From assembly GCF_039537505.1 (NCBI RefSeq), contig NZ_BAABAQ010000011.1, positions 310,001-374,000 on the forward strand: a DNA stretch of 64,000 bases. The letters are read 5' to 3'. The DNA comes from Streptosporangium oxazolinicum. GTDB lineage: Bacteria > Actinomycetota > Actinomycetes > Streptosporangiales > Streptosporangiaceae. The translations under genes were made by a program, and so were the position numbers. Shown here piece by piece: positions 42,789 through 52,334 of the stretch. The notes under the pieces were generated by a model that was not told the DNA's origin, did not search any database, and was given only the letters and a program-made list of their open reading frames with translations. The first letter of the stretch is position 1; the number at the start of each line of letters is the position of its first letter.

Positions 42789-44803
42789 GCCGCCTGCGCA
42801 AGCACCTGGTCGGGATGGCGGTGGTGATCGCCATCCTCGCGATCAACCTGCCCGCCGTCGCGGGCTTCGCCACCGAGAAGTGGCGCGACTACAGCATCAA
42901 CCGCGACGACTACAAGGCCACCCACGGCCACTGGACCTTCCTCGACGTCCCCGAGAAGTTCAAGGTCAACGCCATCCACGCCGCGCTGCTGCACACCGGC
43001 AAGGTGCTCATCGTCGCCGGATCCGGCAACAACGCCGCCAACTTCGACAAGGGCACCTTCAAGACCGTGCTGTGGGACCCGGCCAAGCCGGGCGGGCCGG
43101 ACGAGTTCAAGCTGATCGACACCCCCGTCGACTTCTTCTGCGCGGGACACGTGGTGCTGCCCGACGGCAAGCTCCTCATCGCGGGCGGCACGGGCCGCTT
43201 CGAGGTGCTGAAGGCCAAGGTCAAGCGGGCCGCGGGCGCCCTCACCATCAAGAACGAGGACCCCGACGCCAAGCCCAGGGAGTTCCATCCCGGCACGCTG
43301 CTGACCGCCCCCGGCGGGCAGGTCTACCGCACCACCGCCCACGTCAGCGTGCCGCCCGCGAGGAAGGTCGAGACCGGCGTGCCGGGAAAGGTGCGGATCC
43401 GGCCCAGCCAGACCAAGGTCTTCGCCGAGGCCGTCACCGAGGGCGCGGCGGGCCTGCTCACCGCGCCGGCCGGTTCCCTCAAGTACGAGATCCAGGGACT
43501 CAAGGGCCGGGAGAAGCGCGACCTGTACGCCATGGGCGGCAGCATGACGCTGGAGAAGCAGGACTTCCAAGGCATCAGGGACGCCTACGAGTTCGATCCC
43601 GTCACCGAGCGCTACACCAAGGTCCAGGACATGACCGAGGGGCGCTGGTACCCGACCATGACCACCCTGCCCGACGGCAGGGTGATGACCGTCTCCGGTC
43701 TCGACGTCGTGGGACAGATCACCAGGGACAACGAGATCTACAACCCGAAGACCAAGACCTGGCGGCCCGGCCCCAAGCGGTTCTTCCCGACCTACCCCGC
43801 GCTGTTCCTGCTGGAGGACGACACCCTCTTCTTCTCGGGCATGAGCGCCGGGTACGGCCCCGGCCAGCTCGCGCTGCGTCCCCCCGGCATCTGGGACTAC
43901 CGCCGCGACACCGACCGGCCGGTGCGGACCCCGGGCGGCGTCGGAGGGGTGGCGCCCGACGAGATGGAGGCGTTCACCCCCGTACCTGGGCTGCCCCAGC
44001 CCGAGCTGAACGAGACCGGCGCCTCGGTGCTGCTGCCGCCCGCGCAGGACCAGCGGGTCATGGTGATGGGCGGGGGACCGGTCGGGGAACGCCAGCCGGG
44101 CCTGCCCAACGCCACCGCCAGGACCGCCATCGTCGACCTCACCGAGGCCAGCCCGCGCTACGTCAGGGGTCCCGACCTGTCCGACCCGGTGCGCTACCCG
44201 AACGCCGTGCTGCTGCCCGACGACAGCGTGCTCTCCTTCAACGGCTCCAGCGACTACCGGGGGCGCGGCGCCAGCGACGTGCTGCGCGCGGAGGTCTACC
44301 GCCCGGAGAGCAACAGCTTCCACGAGGCCGCGGCGCCCGCCGTCGGCCGCAACTACCATGCCGAGGGTCTCCTGCTGCCCGACGGCCGGGTGCTCGGCAT
44401 GGGCTCCGACCCGCTCTTCGCCGACAAGGCGGGCTCGCTGCCCGGCACCTTCGACCAGCGCATCGAGATCTACACGCCGACCTACCTGCACAACGGCGAG
44501 AAGGCGCCGGTGTTCACCGGCGGGCGCGAGAGCGTGTCCCTGGGCCGCAGGGCCGGTTTCCAGACCCCCGACGCCGCACGGATCCACCAGGTACGGCTGA
44601 TGCGCCCGAGCGCCGTCACCCACGTCACCGACGTGGAGCAGCGCTCGATCAAACTGGACTTCACCCGGGTGCCCACCGGGATAATCGCGGAGATCCCCTC
44701 CAATCCAGCCCTGGTACCCCCGGGGTGGTACATGCTTTTCGGAATCACCGAACGGGGAACGCCGTCCCCGGCTCGCTGGGTCCACATCCGAGGAGAGGGC
44801 TGA
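42785..44803 (+). CDS. glxA: Copper radical oxidase GlxA (galactose-oxidase fold)
   Basis: 672 residues; an N-terminal membrane anchor (VVIAILAINLPAVAGF) is followed by Kelch-like blades and a C-terminal DUF1929 domain. By comparison with galactose oxidase and Streptomyces GlxA, the Tyr-Cys cofactor should be Cys119 (DFFCAGH) and Tyr289 (EGRWYPTM), with Trp288 adjacent. Copper ligands are the Tyr-His of GRNYHAEG and the His of THVTDVEQR. It oxidises the CslA product at the tip and requires copper. Confidence 0.93.
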   Translation: MSRLRKHLVGMAVVIAILAINLPAVAGFATEKWRDYSINRDDYKATHGHWTFLDVPEKFKVNAIHAALLHTGKVLIVAGSGNNAANFDKGTFKTVLWDPAKPGGPDEFKLIDTPVDFFCAGHVVLPDGKLLIAGGTGRFEVLKAKVKRAAGALTIKNEDPDAKPREFHPGTLLTAPGGQVYRTTAHVSVPPARKVETGVPGKVRIRPSQTKVFAEAVTEGAAGLLTAPAGSLKYEIQGLKGREKRDLYAMGGSMTLEKQDFQGIRDAYEFDPVTERYTKVQDMTEGRWYPTMTTLPDGRVMTVSGLDVVGQITRDNEIYNPKTKTWRPGPKRFFPTYPALFLLEDDTLFFSGMSAGYGPGQLALRPPGIWDYRRDTDRPVRTPGGVGGVAPDEMEAFTPVPGLPQPELNETGASVLLPPAQDQRVMVMGGGPVGERQPGLPNATARTAIVDLTEASPRYVRGPDLSDPVRYPNAVLLPDDSVLSFNGSSDYRGRGASDVLRAEVYRPESNSFHEAAAPAVGRNYHAEGLLLPDGRVLGMGSDPLFADKAGSLPGTFDQRIEIYTPTYLHNGEKAPVFTGGRESVSLGRRAGFQTPDAARIHQVRLMRPSAVTHVTDVEQRSIKLDFTRVPTGIIAEIPSNPALVPPGWYMLFGITERGTPSPARWVHIRGEG

Positions 44804-44891
44804 CATGATCCCCGCGGCCCTCCCGTGGCGTACGGCGCCCTCCCACTTCTGCTCCCCGGGGCCAGGCCCGGGGTCCCCACGGAGGTATTCG

Positions 44892-45896
44892 ATGAACAGG
44901 TACGGCCTCGCAGCCGCGCTGGCCCTCGCTCTCGCGACGGCGGCCTGCACCGGCGACCCCGCGCCGTCCACCGGCTCGGGGAGCGCCGCCCCCGGGAACA
45001 CCGCGCCCGGGGACGCGAGTGGCTTCTACGTCGACCCCGACGGCGCCGCCGCCCAGGAGGTCCGCAAGCTCGAAGGGGAGGGCAGGACCGAGGAGGCCGG
45101 GCTGATCCGTAAGATCGCCGACCGGCCCAACGCGATCTGGATCGGCGACCAGGACCCGAAGGACAGGGTCGCCGGCATCACCACCAAGGCCCGGCAGGAG
45201 GGCCGGATCCCGGTCCTGGTGGCGTACCACATCCCCAACCGCGACTGCGGCCAGTTCTCCGCGGGCGGCGCCGCCGGCGCGCAGGAGTACCGCTCCTGGA
45301 TCGGCCGGTTCGCCGAGGGCATCGGCGACCGGCCCGCCCTGGTCGTCGTCGAGCCCGACGCGCTCGCCCACATCCTGGACAACTGCACCCAGGGCGGTCA
45401 GGCGGGCGAGCGCCTCGACCTGCTTCGCAACGCGGTGGAGACGCTGAAGAGGCAGCCCAACGCGAAGGTCTACGTCGACGCGGGGAACGCCGGCTGGATC
45501 AAGGACCCCGGCGAGTGGGCCGAACCCATGCGCAGGGCCGGGGTGCCCCAGGCGGACGGCTTCGCCTTCAACGTCAGCAACTTCTTCACCGTCGAGGAGA
45601 GCGTCGCCGTCGCCGGACGGCTCTCGGACGCGGTCGGCGGAGCCCACTACGTCCTCGACACCTCCCGCAACGGCAACGGCCCCGTCCGCGACGCGCAGGG
45701 CGACGACGCGTGGTGCAACCCCAAGGGCCGCGCGCTCGGCACGGAGCCGACCACCGAGACCGGCCACGAGCGGGTGGACGCCTTCCTGTGGATCAAGCGG
45801 CCCGGCGAATCGGACGGCGAGTGCCACCGGGGAGAGCCCCGCGCCGGCGACTGGTTCCCCGAATACGCGCTGGAACTCGCGCGTAACGCGAGATAG
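44892..45896 (+). CDS. cslZ: GH6 family endoglucanase-like lipoprotein CslZ
   Basis: 334 residues from ATG 44892 (GGAGG six bases upstream). A lipobox (LATAAC) anchors it outside. GH6 motifs: VAYHIPNRDCGQFSAGG, VVVEPDALAHI (catalytic acid Asp of EPD), VYVDAGNAGW, DTSRNGNGP, WCNPKGRALG and FLWIKRPGESDGEC. It probably trims the beta-1,4-glucan made by CslA. It lies 88 bp after glxA in the same direction. Confidence 0.93.
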   Translation: MNRYGLAAALALALATAACTGDPAPSTGSGSAAPGNTAPGDASGFYVDPDGAAAQEVRKLEGEGRTEEAGLIRKIADRPNAIWIGDQDPKDRVAGITTKARQEGRIPVLVAYHIPNRDCGQFSAGGAAGAQEYRSWIGRFAEGIGDRPALVVVEPDALAHILDNCTQGGQAGERLDLLRNAVETLKRQPNAKVYVDAGNAGWIKDPGEWAEPMRRAGVPQADGFAFNVSNFFTVEESVAVAGRLSDAVGGAHYVLDTSRNGNGPVRDAQGDDAWCNPKGRALGTEPTTETGHERVDAFLWIKRPGESDGECHRGEPRAGDWFPEYALELARNAR

Positions 45897-45997
45897 CCGC
45901 TTATTCGTTATATCTTCGATCTTGCAGGTCAAGATTGCTTCGCAGGAGATTGACCGGAGTTGTCAGTTTTTCAGCGACCCTCTGGGAGCTTTCCTCG

Positions 45998-47989
45998 ATG
46001 AACAGATGGAAGACGGTCATCGTCGCACTGGCGGTCACCCTGCCAAGCGGCGTGCTGCCGGCCGCTGTGCTTCCCGCCGGCGCGTTGCCGGCCGCCGCCG
46101 CGCGATCCGCGGCCCCCCCGATCGGGAACGGCGAGACCCAGCCGATCTACTCACGCGCCGACGCGCTCACCGAGACCGTGTTCGTCGAGGTCGCCGGGGT
46201 CGACAGTGACGCCGACGGCCGCCCCGACCGGGTCGCCGTCGACATCATGCGTCCCAAGGAGACCGCCTCGGGGCTGAAGGTCCCGGTCATCATGGAGGCG
46301 AGCCCGTACTACGCGGGCGGCAACGACGTGCCCAACCACGTCGTCGACCTCGACGGCTCCGACCCCGCGGGCATGGAGTACCGGCGCAACAAGTTCAACG
46401 ACCTGCGCGACACGATGTTCGGCGTCGACGGCGACCAGGGCCTCGACGTGAACCGCGCGGCCGCGCCGCCCTTCCGCGGCTACTACGACAACTACTTCGT
46501 GCCGCGCGGCTACGCGGTCGCGCTGGTGGAGAACCTCGGCTCGGGACGGGCGACCGGCTGCCCCACGACCGGCCTGGACAACGAGACCGCGGGCCCCAAG
46601 GCCGCGATCGACTGGCTCAACGGCCGCGCCCGGGGCTTCGACGCGACCGGCAACGAGATCAGGGCCGACTGGTCCACCGGGAACGTCGGCATGATCGGCG
46701 TCTCCTACAACGGCACGCTGCCCAACGCCGTCGCCGCGACCGGGGTCAAGGGGCTCAAGGCGATCGTGCCGATCGCGGCCATCTCCTCCTGGTACGACTA
46801 CTACCGCGCCAACGGCGGCGTGCTCGCCCCCGGCGGCTACCAGGGCGAGGACGCCGACGTGCTCGCCCGCTACGTCCTGACCCGCGAGAACGCCACGCAG
46901 GCCTGCGGCGCGCTGATGGACCGGATCGAGCGGGACCAGGACCGGGTCACCGGCGACTACTCCGGCTTCTGGGACCGGCGCAACTACCTCAACGACGTGA
47001 ACAAGGTCCGCGCCGCCGTCTTCCTGGTGCACGGCCTCAACGACTGGAACGTCAAGACCAAGCAGGCCGTCCAGTGGTGGGACGCCCTCGCGAAGCGGAA
47101 CGTGCCCCGCAAGATCTGGCTCCACCAGGGCGCGCACTTCAACCCGTTCTCCTTCGCCGGGCGCAACACCGAGTGGCTGCGCCAGCTCCACCGCTGGTTC
47201 GACTTCCACCTGTACGGCCTGCGCAACGGCATCATGGACGAGCCGCAGGCCGACGTGGAGTCGGGCCCGGGACAGTGGGCCCAGCACGCCTCCTGGCCGC
47301 TGCCCGGCACCCGTGACGCGCGGCTGCACCTGGCCGCCGGCAAGGACGGCCGCAACGGCACCCTGGGCGCCGACCGCTCCCGGGGCCACACCGTCGAGTC
47401 CTTCGTCGACCAGAGCACCCGCACCGCCGAGCGGCTCGCCGAGAACGCCGAGGCCGTCGACCCCAACCGCCTGGCCTACCTGTCGGGCCCCCTGACCCGC
47501 GACGCGCGCCTGTCCGGCACCCCCGAGATCTCGGTGCGCGCCGCGTTCAAGGGCGGGCGCTCGCCGTACCTGACGGCGCTGCTCGTCGACTACGGCACCG
47601 ACGCCCGCGCGTACGGCGACGTCGTCTACGGCGACATCCCGGTCTGCTACGGCCAGGGTGTGCCCGGCGACACCGGCTGCGCCCGGCTGGCCGAGCACGC
47701 CACGGTGACCGCCCCCTACAAGATCATTACAAGGGGCTGGCTCGACGTCCGCAACCGCGACTCCGCCTCCAGGACCGAACTCCTGCGCGAGGGCCGCTTC
47801 TACGACTTCCGCTTCGACCTCCAGCCGAACGACTACGTCGTCAAGGCCGGTCACCGGATCGGCGTCGTGCTCCTGTCCACCGACCGCGACTTCACCCTGC
47901 GCCTGCCCCCGGGGACCGGCGTCTCGGTCGACCCGGCCTCCAGCTCGGTCACCCTCCCGGTCGTCGGCGGGCACCGCGCCCTCGGCTGA
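45998..47989 (+). CDS. Secreted Xaa-Pro dipeptidyl-peptidase (S15)
   Basis: 663 residues with a signal peptide (MNRWKTVIVALAVTLPSGVL..). The S15 alpha/beta-hydrolase has the nucleophile in IGVSYNGTLPN, the acid in VHGLNDWNVK and the His in LHQGAHF, followed by the C-terminal jelly-roll domain (FYDFRFDLQPNDYVVKAGHRIGVVL). It removes X-Pro dipeptides from extracellular peptides, a family that also includes cocaine esterase. A small ATCTTG/CAAGAT hairpin (45919-45935) lies upstream. Confidence 0.92.
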   Translation: MNRWKTVIVALAVTLPSGVLPAAVLPAGALPAAAARSAAPPIGNGETQPIYSRADALTETVFVEVAGVDSDADGRPDRVAVDIMRPKETASGLKVPVIMEASPYYAGGNDVPNHVVDLDGSDPAGMEYRRNKFNDLRDTMFGVDGDQGLDVNRAAAPPFRGYYDNYFVPRGYAVALVENLGSGRATGCPTTGLDNETAGPKAAIDWLNGRARGFDATGNEIRADWSTGNVGMIGVSYNGTLPNAVAATGVKGLKAIVPIAAISSWYDYYRANGGVLAPGGYQGEDADVLARYVLTRENATQACGALMDRIERDQDRVTGDYSGFWDRRNYLNDVNKVRAAVFLVHGLNDWNVKTKQAVQWWDALAKRNVPRKIWLHQGAHFNPFSFAGRNTEWLRQLHRWFDFHLYGLRNGIMDEPQADVESGPGQWAQHASWPLPGTRDARLHLAAGKDGRNGTLGADRSRGHTVESFVDQSTRTAERLAENAEAVDPNRLAYLSGPLTRDARLSGTPEISVRAAFKGGRSPYLTALLVDYGTDARAYGDVVYGDIPVCYGQGVPGDTGCARLAEHATVTAPYKIITRGWLDVRNRDSASRTELLREGRFYDFRFDLQPNDYVVKAGHRIGVVLLSTDRDFTLRLPPGTGVSVDPASSSVTLPVVGGHRALG

Positions 47990-48017
47990 CGCCCTCCCCC
48001 AAGAACACCTGAGCGCA

Positions 48018-48069
48018 CCAGGAGCACGGGTCCCCGGCCCTTTCCCCGGCCGGGGACCCGTGCTCCTGG
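48018..48069 (+). terminator. 22-bp perfect hairpin terminator
   Basis: Arms 48018-48039 and 48048-48069 are perfectly complementary over 22 bp around the 8-base loop CTTTCCCC. No T-run follows. It lies 29 bp after the S15 peptidase stop and should end transcription there. Confidence 0.85.
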
Positions 48070-48210
48070 CGCGCGAGGCCCCGCCGGACCAACTGCTTCC
48101 GGCCCTGGGCGAGGGAGGTTCAGGGAGATCATGAGGGAGAACCCTGGCTTGTCCCTGACATCGGGGCTCCGGCCTGCCGCCGGGCCCGGCGGGGGCCTAG
48201 CGTGGAGCAC

Positions 48211-48381
48211 ATGGGACGAATTCTTCTGATCGTGGCGGCCGTGGTGATCGGCTTCCTGCTGCTGGGCTCGGTTCTGGGCTTCCTCTTCACGCTCCTCAAG
48301 TGGGCTCTGATCATCGGCCTGGTGGGCGTGGTGGTCATGTTCGTGAGCAGGCTCTTCCGCTCCTCGAACGCGCGCTACTGA
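48211..48381 (+). CDS. Small two-helix membrane protein
   Basis: 56 residues from ATG 48211: MGRILLIVAAVVIGFLLLGS then a second hydrophobic run (LIIGLVGVVVMFV) and a basic end (SRLFRSSNARY). GTGGAG precedes it. Small actinobacterial proteins of this layout are often annotated as hypothetical membrane proteins. It stands alone. Confidence 0.7.
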   Translation: MGRILLIVAAVVIGFLLLGSVLGFLFTLLKWALIIGLVGVVVMFVSRLFRSSNARY

Positions 48382-48604
48382 CCGGCGCCCGGCGGGACCG
48401 GACCCGGCCGGACCGGTGTCCGGCCGCCGCCGGTCCGCCGGGAGCCGCCGGGAGCCGGTCTCGGAGGGGACGCTCGCGGGAGCCGGTGACCCGCCCGGCC
48501 GAGGTCGGCGAATGCCATCCGCCCGAGGTCGGCCCTGAGCGCGGCCGGGACCGGGAAGCCGTAGCGCGGAAGCTCGGTCCCCGGCGCCCTCCCGCCGTCT
48601 CCGG

Positions 48605-48823
48605 TCAGTCTCGGGACACGTGCCTCAGCTGGAGGTCGTCGAGCAGGGTCTGGGTCGCGGCGGCCACCGCCTCGACGGCCCGCTCGAAGGCCTCCGCGTT
48701 GCGCGTCGACGGGGAGCGGAAGCCCGACACCTTGCGGACGTACTGGAGCGCGGCGGCTCGCACGTCGTCGTCGGTCACATCGCTGGCGTAGGGCTCACGA
48801 AGGGTCTTGATACTCCGGCACAT
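48605..48823 (-). CDS. DUF2277 family protein
   Basis: 72 residues. MCRSIKTLREPYASDVTDDD and AAALQYVRKVSGFRSPS match DUF2277, followed by AFERAVEAVAAATQTLLDDL. The function is unknown. The longer in-frame ORF to 49078 is not used because the family begins at MCR. Confidence 0.88.
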   Translation of the reverse strand: MCRSIKTLREPYASDVTDDDVRAAALQYVRKVSGFRSPSTRNAEAFERAVEAVAAATQTLLDDLQLRHVSRD

Positions 48824-49082
48824 GACAGGACGGTACTCCGTCTCGCGCCTCTCCCGAGCCTCCCGCCGTGCCGAAACCACCCCGAGGGGTGCATTCCGCC
48901 CCGCCGGAATCGCCCGGCGGAACCTGCCTGCCCCGCCAGCCCGCCCGCCCCGCCGGGTCCGGCTCGTCCACCGGGTCGCGTCGAGGCCGGTCGCCGTCCA
49001 CCGAGCGCGCCCGTGGCCGGTCCCTCGCCGGGGCGTGTCGAGGCTCCTCGCCGCTCGCCGGATCACACCGGCGCCCACGTGC

Positions 49083-49439
49083 TCAGCCCTCGCGGTCGTC
49101 GCGCTCGCACTGGATCGCGTCGGCGCTCAGGACGGTGTCCAGGAGCCCGGGGAAGAGCGCGTCGAGGTCACGCCGGCGCAGCGCGTTCATCTTGGCCGTG
49201 CCCCGGTAGACCTGGTTGATCACGCCCGCCTCGCGCAGCACCCGGAAGTGGTGGGTGGTGGTCGACTTGGTGACCACCAGGTCGATCGCCGAGCAGGGGG
49301 CGCCCTCGGCCTCGTCCAGCCGCCACAGGAAGCGCACGATCTGCAGGCGCGTCGGGTCGGACAGCGCGTGCAGCACGCCCTCCAGACGGATCTCCCCGCG
49401 CGCGGGGTGCTCCAGGGCTCTGACGGGTGCGGTCGGCAC
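49083..49439 (-). CDS. ArsR-family transcriptional regulator
   Basis: 118 residues with a winged HTH (EGVLHALSDPTRLQIVRFLW and STTTHHFRVLREAGVINQ, shown in part). It lacks the metal-site CxC of ArsR. It is divergent from an old yellow enzyme gene, a frequent arrangement in which the regulator represses the flavoenzyme. Two near-identical boxes at 49470-49520 are its probable operators. Confidence 0.9.
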   Translation of the reverse strand: MPTAPVRALEHPARGEIRLEGVLHALSDPTRLQIVRFLWRLDEAEGAPCSAIDLVVTKSTTTHHFRVLREAGVINQVYRGTAKMNALRRRDLDALFPGLLDTVLSADAIQCERDDREG

Positions 49440-49469
49440 GGTGGCTCCCTCCTGTGGGTCGACTCGATT

Positions 49470-49520
49470 GTACGAAGGTAATCGTAGTTTGACATCTTTC
49501 GTAGTACGTAGGTTATCGTA
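49470..49520. promoter_or_regulatory. Two ArsR boxes overlapping a TTGACA promoter
   Basis: GTACGAAGGTAATCGTA (49470-49486) and GTACGTAGGTTATCGTA (49504-49520) match at 15 of 17 positions with a 34-bp period. The first is an inverted repeat TACGA-N6-TCGTA. TTGACA at 49489-49494 lies between them as a -35 element for the oxidoreductase gene; the -10 (around TTATCG) falls inside the second box. Confidence 0.7.
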
Positions 49521-49579
49521 TTAGCCGTGAAGCCGGGGCGCCGCCCCCCGAGATCCCTCCCCCCAGAAGGAGTACGGCC

Positions 49580-50680
49580 GTGAGCGCCCTGTTCGAGCCC
49601 CTGACGTTGAGGTCCCTCACCATTCCCAACCGGGTCTGGATGGCCCCGATGTGCCAGTACTCCGCGGCGGTCGAGGGGCCGGAGCAGGGGGTGCCGACCG
49701 ACTGGCACCTGTCCCACCTGGCCGCCCGCGCGGTGGGCGGCGCCGGGCTCATCCTGGCCGAGGCCACCGCGGTGACGCCGGAGGGCCGCATCAGCCCGGC
49801 CGACCTCGGGCTCTGGAACGATCGCCAGCGGGAGGCGTTCGCCCGCGTCACCCGCCTCCTGCGGGAGCACGGCGCCGTGCCCGGCATCCAGCTCGCGCAC
49901 GCGGGACGCAAGGCCTCCACCCGCCGCCCCTGGCAGGGCGGCGGGCCCACCGGTCCCGACGAGCACGGCTGGCGGCCGGTCGGGCCGAGCCCGATCCCCT
50001 TCGACGACGGCCACCCCACCCCCGCGGAGCTGAGCGACGGCGACATCGACCGGCTCGTGGGCGACTTCGCCGCCGCGGCGCGGCGGGCGCTGGACGCGGG
50101 CTTCCAGGTGGCCGAGATCCACGGCGCGCACGGCTACCTGATCGCCGAATTCCTGTCGCCCTTCAGCAACCGCCGCACCGACGCGTACGGCGGCTCGTAC
50201 GAGAACCGCACCCGGTTCGCGCTCCGGGTCGTCGACGCGGTGCGCGCGGTCTGGCCGGACGAGCTTCCCCTCCTCTTCCGCGTCTCGGCCACCGACTGGC
50301 TGGCGGAGGACCCCGCCGACGACCGCGAGGGCTGGAGCGCCGACGACACCGTCCGCCTCGCCAAGGACCTGCTCGCCCACGGCGTCGACCTGCTCGACGT
50401 CTCGACCGGCGGCAACGTCGCCGGGGCGCGCATCCCCATGGGGCCCGGCTACCAGGTGCCCTACGCGGCCAGGGTGAAGGCCGAGACCGACCTGCCGGTG
50501 GGCGCGGTCGGCGAGATCACCCGGCCCCGGCAGGCAGAGGAGATCATCGCCTCGGGACAGGCCGACGCCGTCCTGCTCGGCCGCGAGCTGCTCCGCACCC
50601 CGTACTGGCCGAACCTCGCCGCCCGCGAGCTCGGCGTCGCCGGAGCCCGCTGGCCCGACCAGTACCACCGCGCGGTCTGA
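49580..50680 (+). CDS. NADH:flavin oxidoreductase / old yellow enzyme, YqjM type
   Basis: 366 residues. MAPMCQYSA contains the regulatory Cys (near residue 25) of thermophilic-like OYEs; QLAHAGRKA (His of the active site), EIHGAHGYLIAEFLSP and GGSYENR are family motifs, and GRELLRTPYW ends the barrel. It reduces activated C=C bonds with NAD(P)H and FMN. AGAAGGAG precedes the GTG. The ArsR pair suggests induction by electrophiles. Confidence 0.93.
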   Translation: MSALFEPLTLRSLTIPNRVWMAPMCQYSAAVEGPEQGVPTDWHLSHLAARAVGGAGLILAEATAVTPEGRISPADLGLWNDRQREAFARVTRLLREHGAVPGIQLAHAGRKASTRRPWQGGGPTGPDEHGWRPVGPSPIPFDDGHPTPAELSDGDIDRLVGDFAAAARRALDAGFQVAEIHGAHGYLIAEFLSPFSNRRTDAYGGSYENRTRFALRVVDAVRAVWPDELPLLFRVSATDWLAEDPADDREGWSADDTVRLAKDLLAHGVDLLDVSTGGNVAGARIPMGPGYQVPYAARVKAETDLPVGAVGEITRPRQAEEIIASGQADAVLLGRELLRTPYWPNLAARELGVAGARWPDQYHRAV

Positions 50681-50889
50681 CCCGGTTTCCGGCCGCCACC
50701 CGGCGCGTCCCTCCCGCCGGGCGGGGAGGTGACCCGTCCGGATGAGGGGACGCGCGCGGGTGGGGCGGAAGGCGGCGAACCGGTCCGCCAGGGGGGACGC
50801 GGGCCGGTCCGCCCGTCAGGGGGAGTGGCGGTGAGCGGACCGGCCCGCCAGGGGGCGAACCCCCGGGGGTCGAGCGGGCCGGTCCGGGA

Positions 50890-52197
50890 TCATGGGATGG
50901 CGCGGCGCAGGGCCACCGCGTCCCGATGGACCGCGCGGGGAGCCTGGCCGTCGATGAGCAGGCGGCGCATCAGGACCGCGACCTCACCCATGGTCTCCGG
51001 GCCGAAGCCTCGGCGGGTCACCTCCTGGGTGCCGATCCGCAGGCCCCGCGCGGGCTCGTCGGGAGGCTGCCCCGGCAGGTGGACGCCGCTGAGATAGACA
51101 CCGCCCTCGGCCAGCAGCCGGGCGGCCTCGTCCCCGCCGCCGAACGCGGCGGCGTCCACCGCCACGTGGTGGGAGACGGTCCAGCCCCGGTGGGCGGCGG
51201 CCACGGTGAAGCCCTCGCGGTCCAGCGCCGCGGCCAGTGCCCCGGCGTTGGCGAGGCAGCGGTCGGCGTACCCGGAACCGCCCGCGGCGTGCTCGGCGGC
51301 GGCGAGGGCGAGCGGCGCCAGGCGTGAGGCGTCGTAGTTGGCGGTCAGGCCGGGGTAGGCGGCCGACGACACCTGGCGGGCGAGATCCTCGTCGCGGGTC
51401 ACGACGGCCGCGCCCGGCGGGCCGCCGAAGGACGTGTAGGTGGACATGGTCACCAGGTGCGCGCCCTCGTCCAGCGGACGCTGGAACCGGCCGCCCGCGA
51501 TGAGCCCCGCCACGTGCGAGGCGTCGTAGACCAGCAGGGCCCCCACCTCGTCGCACGCCGCCCGCAGCGCCGCGACGTCGTACGGGAACAGCATCAGGCT
51601 CGCGCCGACCATCACCAGCGTGGGCCGGCGCTCGCGCAGGAACGCGGGCAGGGCCTCGTGGTCGACGTCGAGCCGCCCGGCGTCGTAGGGCAGGTCGGCG
51701 ACCCGCAGGCCGCGGATCCCGGCGACGCCCTGGGCGTGGTGGCCGGCGTGGCCCCCGGCGGCCTCCGGCAGCACCGCGATCGTGTCGCCGGGGCTGGTGA
51801 ACGCGCTGTAGCAGGCGAGGTTGGCCAGCGTGGCGCTCTGCAGCCGCACCTCGGCGAACTCCCCGCCCATCAGCGCCGCGACCTGGAGCGGGGCGAGCAC
51901 CTCCAGCACGTCCAGCTCCTCCAGGCCGGTCTGGTTCTTGTCGCCCGGCCAGCCCATCGACGGGCGGCAGCCCAGGGAGATCTCGTGCGCGGCCCTGGCG
52001 CGCTCGCTCATCGTGTTGGTGCCCGCGTACAGCACCACGCCGTCCTCGTCGAGGCGGCCCCGGTGCTCGGCCAGCACCGCGGCGACCAGCCGGGTGACCG
52101 CGTCGAGGCCCAGCCCGTCCACCTCGGCCTCAAGCTCGGCCAGGCGCGGCTGTGCCCGAGGCGGGGCCCACGGGGCGACGCGGCTGCGCTCCTCCAC
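50890..52197 (-). CDS. SHMT-like fold protein lacking the PLP lysine
   Basis: 435 residues from GTG 52195-52197 (AAAGGAA upstream). SHMT-type features: SATLANLACYSAF, VYDASHVAGLI with the PLP Asp and His, and GLRIGTQEVTRRGF with the substrate Arg. Where SHMT-like enzymes have STHK or STYKS, this has STYTSFGGPPGA, i.e. Thr255 (codon 51433-51435, ACG) in place of Lys. So it may be a pseudoenzyme or a mutated or mis-sequenced enzyme. It is divergent from a PucR regulator. Confidence 0.85.
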   Translation of the reverse strand: MEERSRVAPWAPPRAQPRLAELEAEVDGLGLDAVTRLVAAVLAEHRGRLDEDGVVLYAGTNTMSERARAAHEISLGCRPSMGWPGDKNQTGLEELDVLEVLAPLQVAALMGGEFAEVRLQSATLANLACYSAFTSPGDTIAVLPEAAGGHAGHHAQGVAGIRGLRVADLPYDAGRLDVDHEALPAFLRERRPTLVMVGASLMLFPYDVAALRAACDEVGALLVYDASHVAGLIAGGRFQRPLDEGAHLVTMSTYTSFGGPPGAAVVTRDEDLARQVSSAAYPGLTANYDASRLAPLALAAAEHAAGGSGYADRCLANAGALAAALDREGFTVAAAHRGWTVSHHVAVDAAAFGGGDEAARLLAEGGVYLSGVHLPGQPPDEPARGLRIGTQEVTRRGFGPETMGEVAVLMRRLLIDGQAPRAVHRDAVALRRAIP

Positions 52198-52334
52198 GAG
52201 GTTCCTTTCACCGGGCGATCGGACGACTCTCACGAGGCGGACTCCCGTGGCTCACGAAGCGGGTCCCCGAAATGAATAAGTGCGACGCTACGGCCCGCGC
52301 CAGACCGAGTCATCGTTCCGGCGCCGGAGATACT

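Noticed and set aside
42494..45001. 835-codon minus-strand ORF opposite glxA
   Set aside because: Same reason; glxA has clear catalytic motifs and the antisense product does not.
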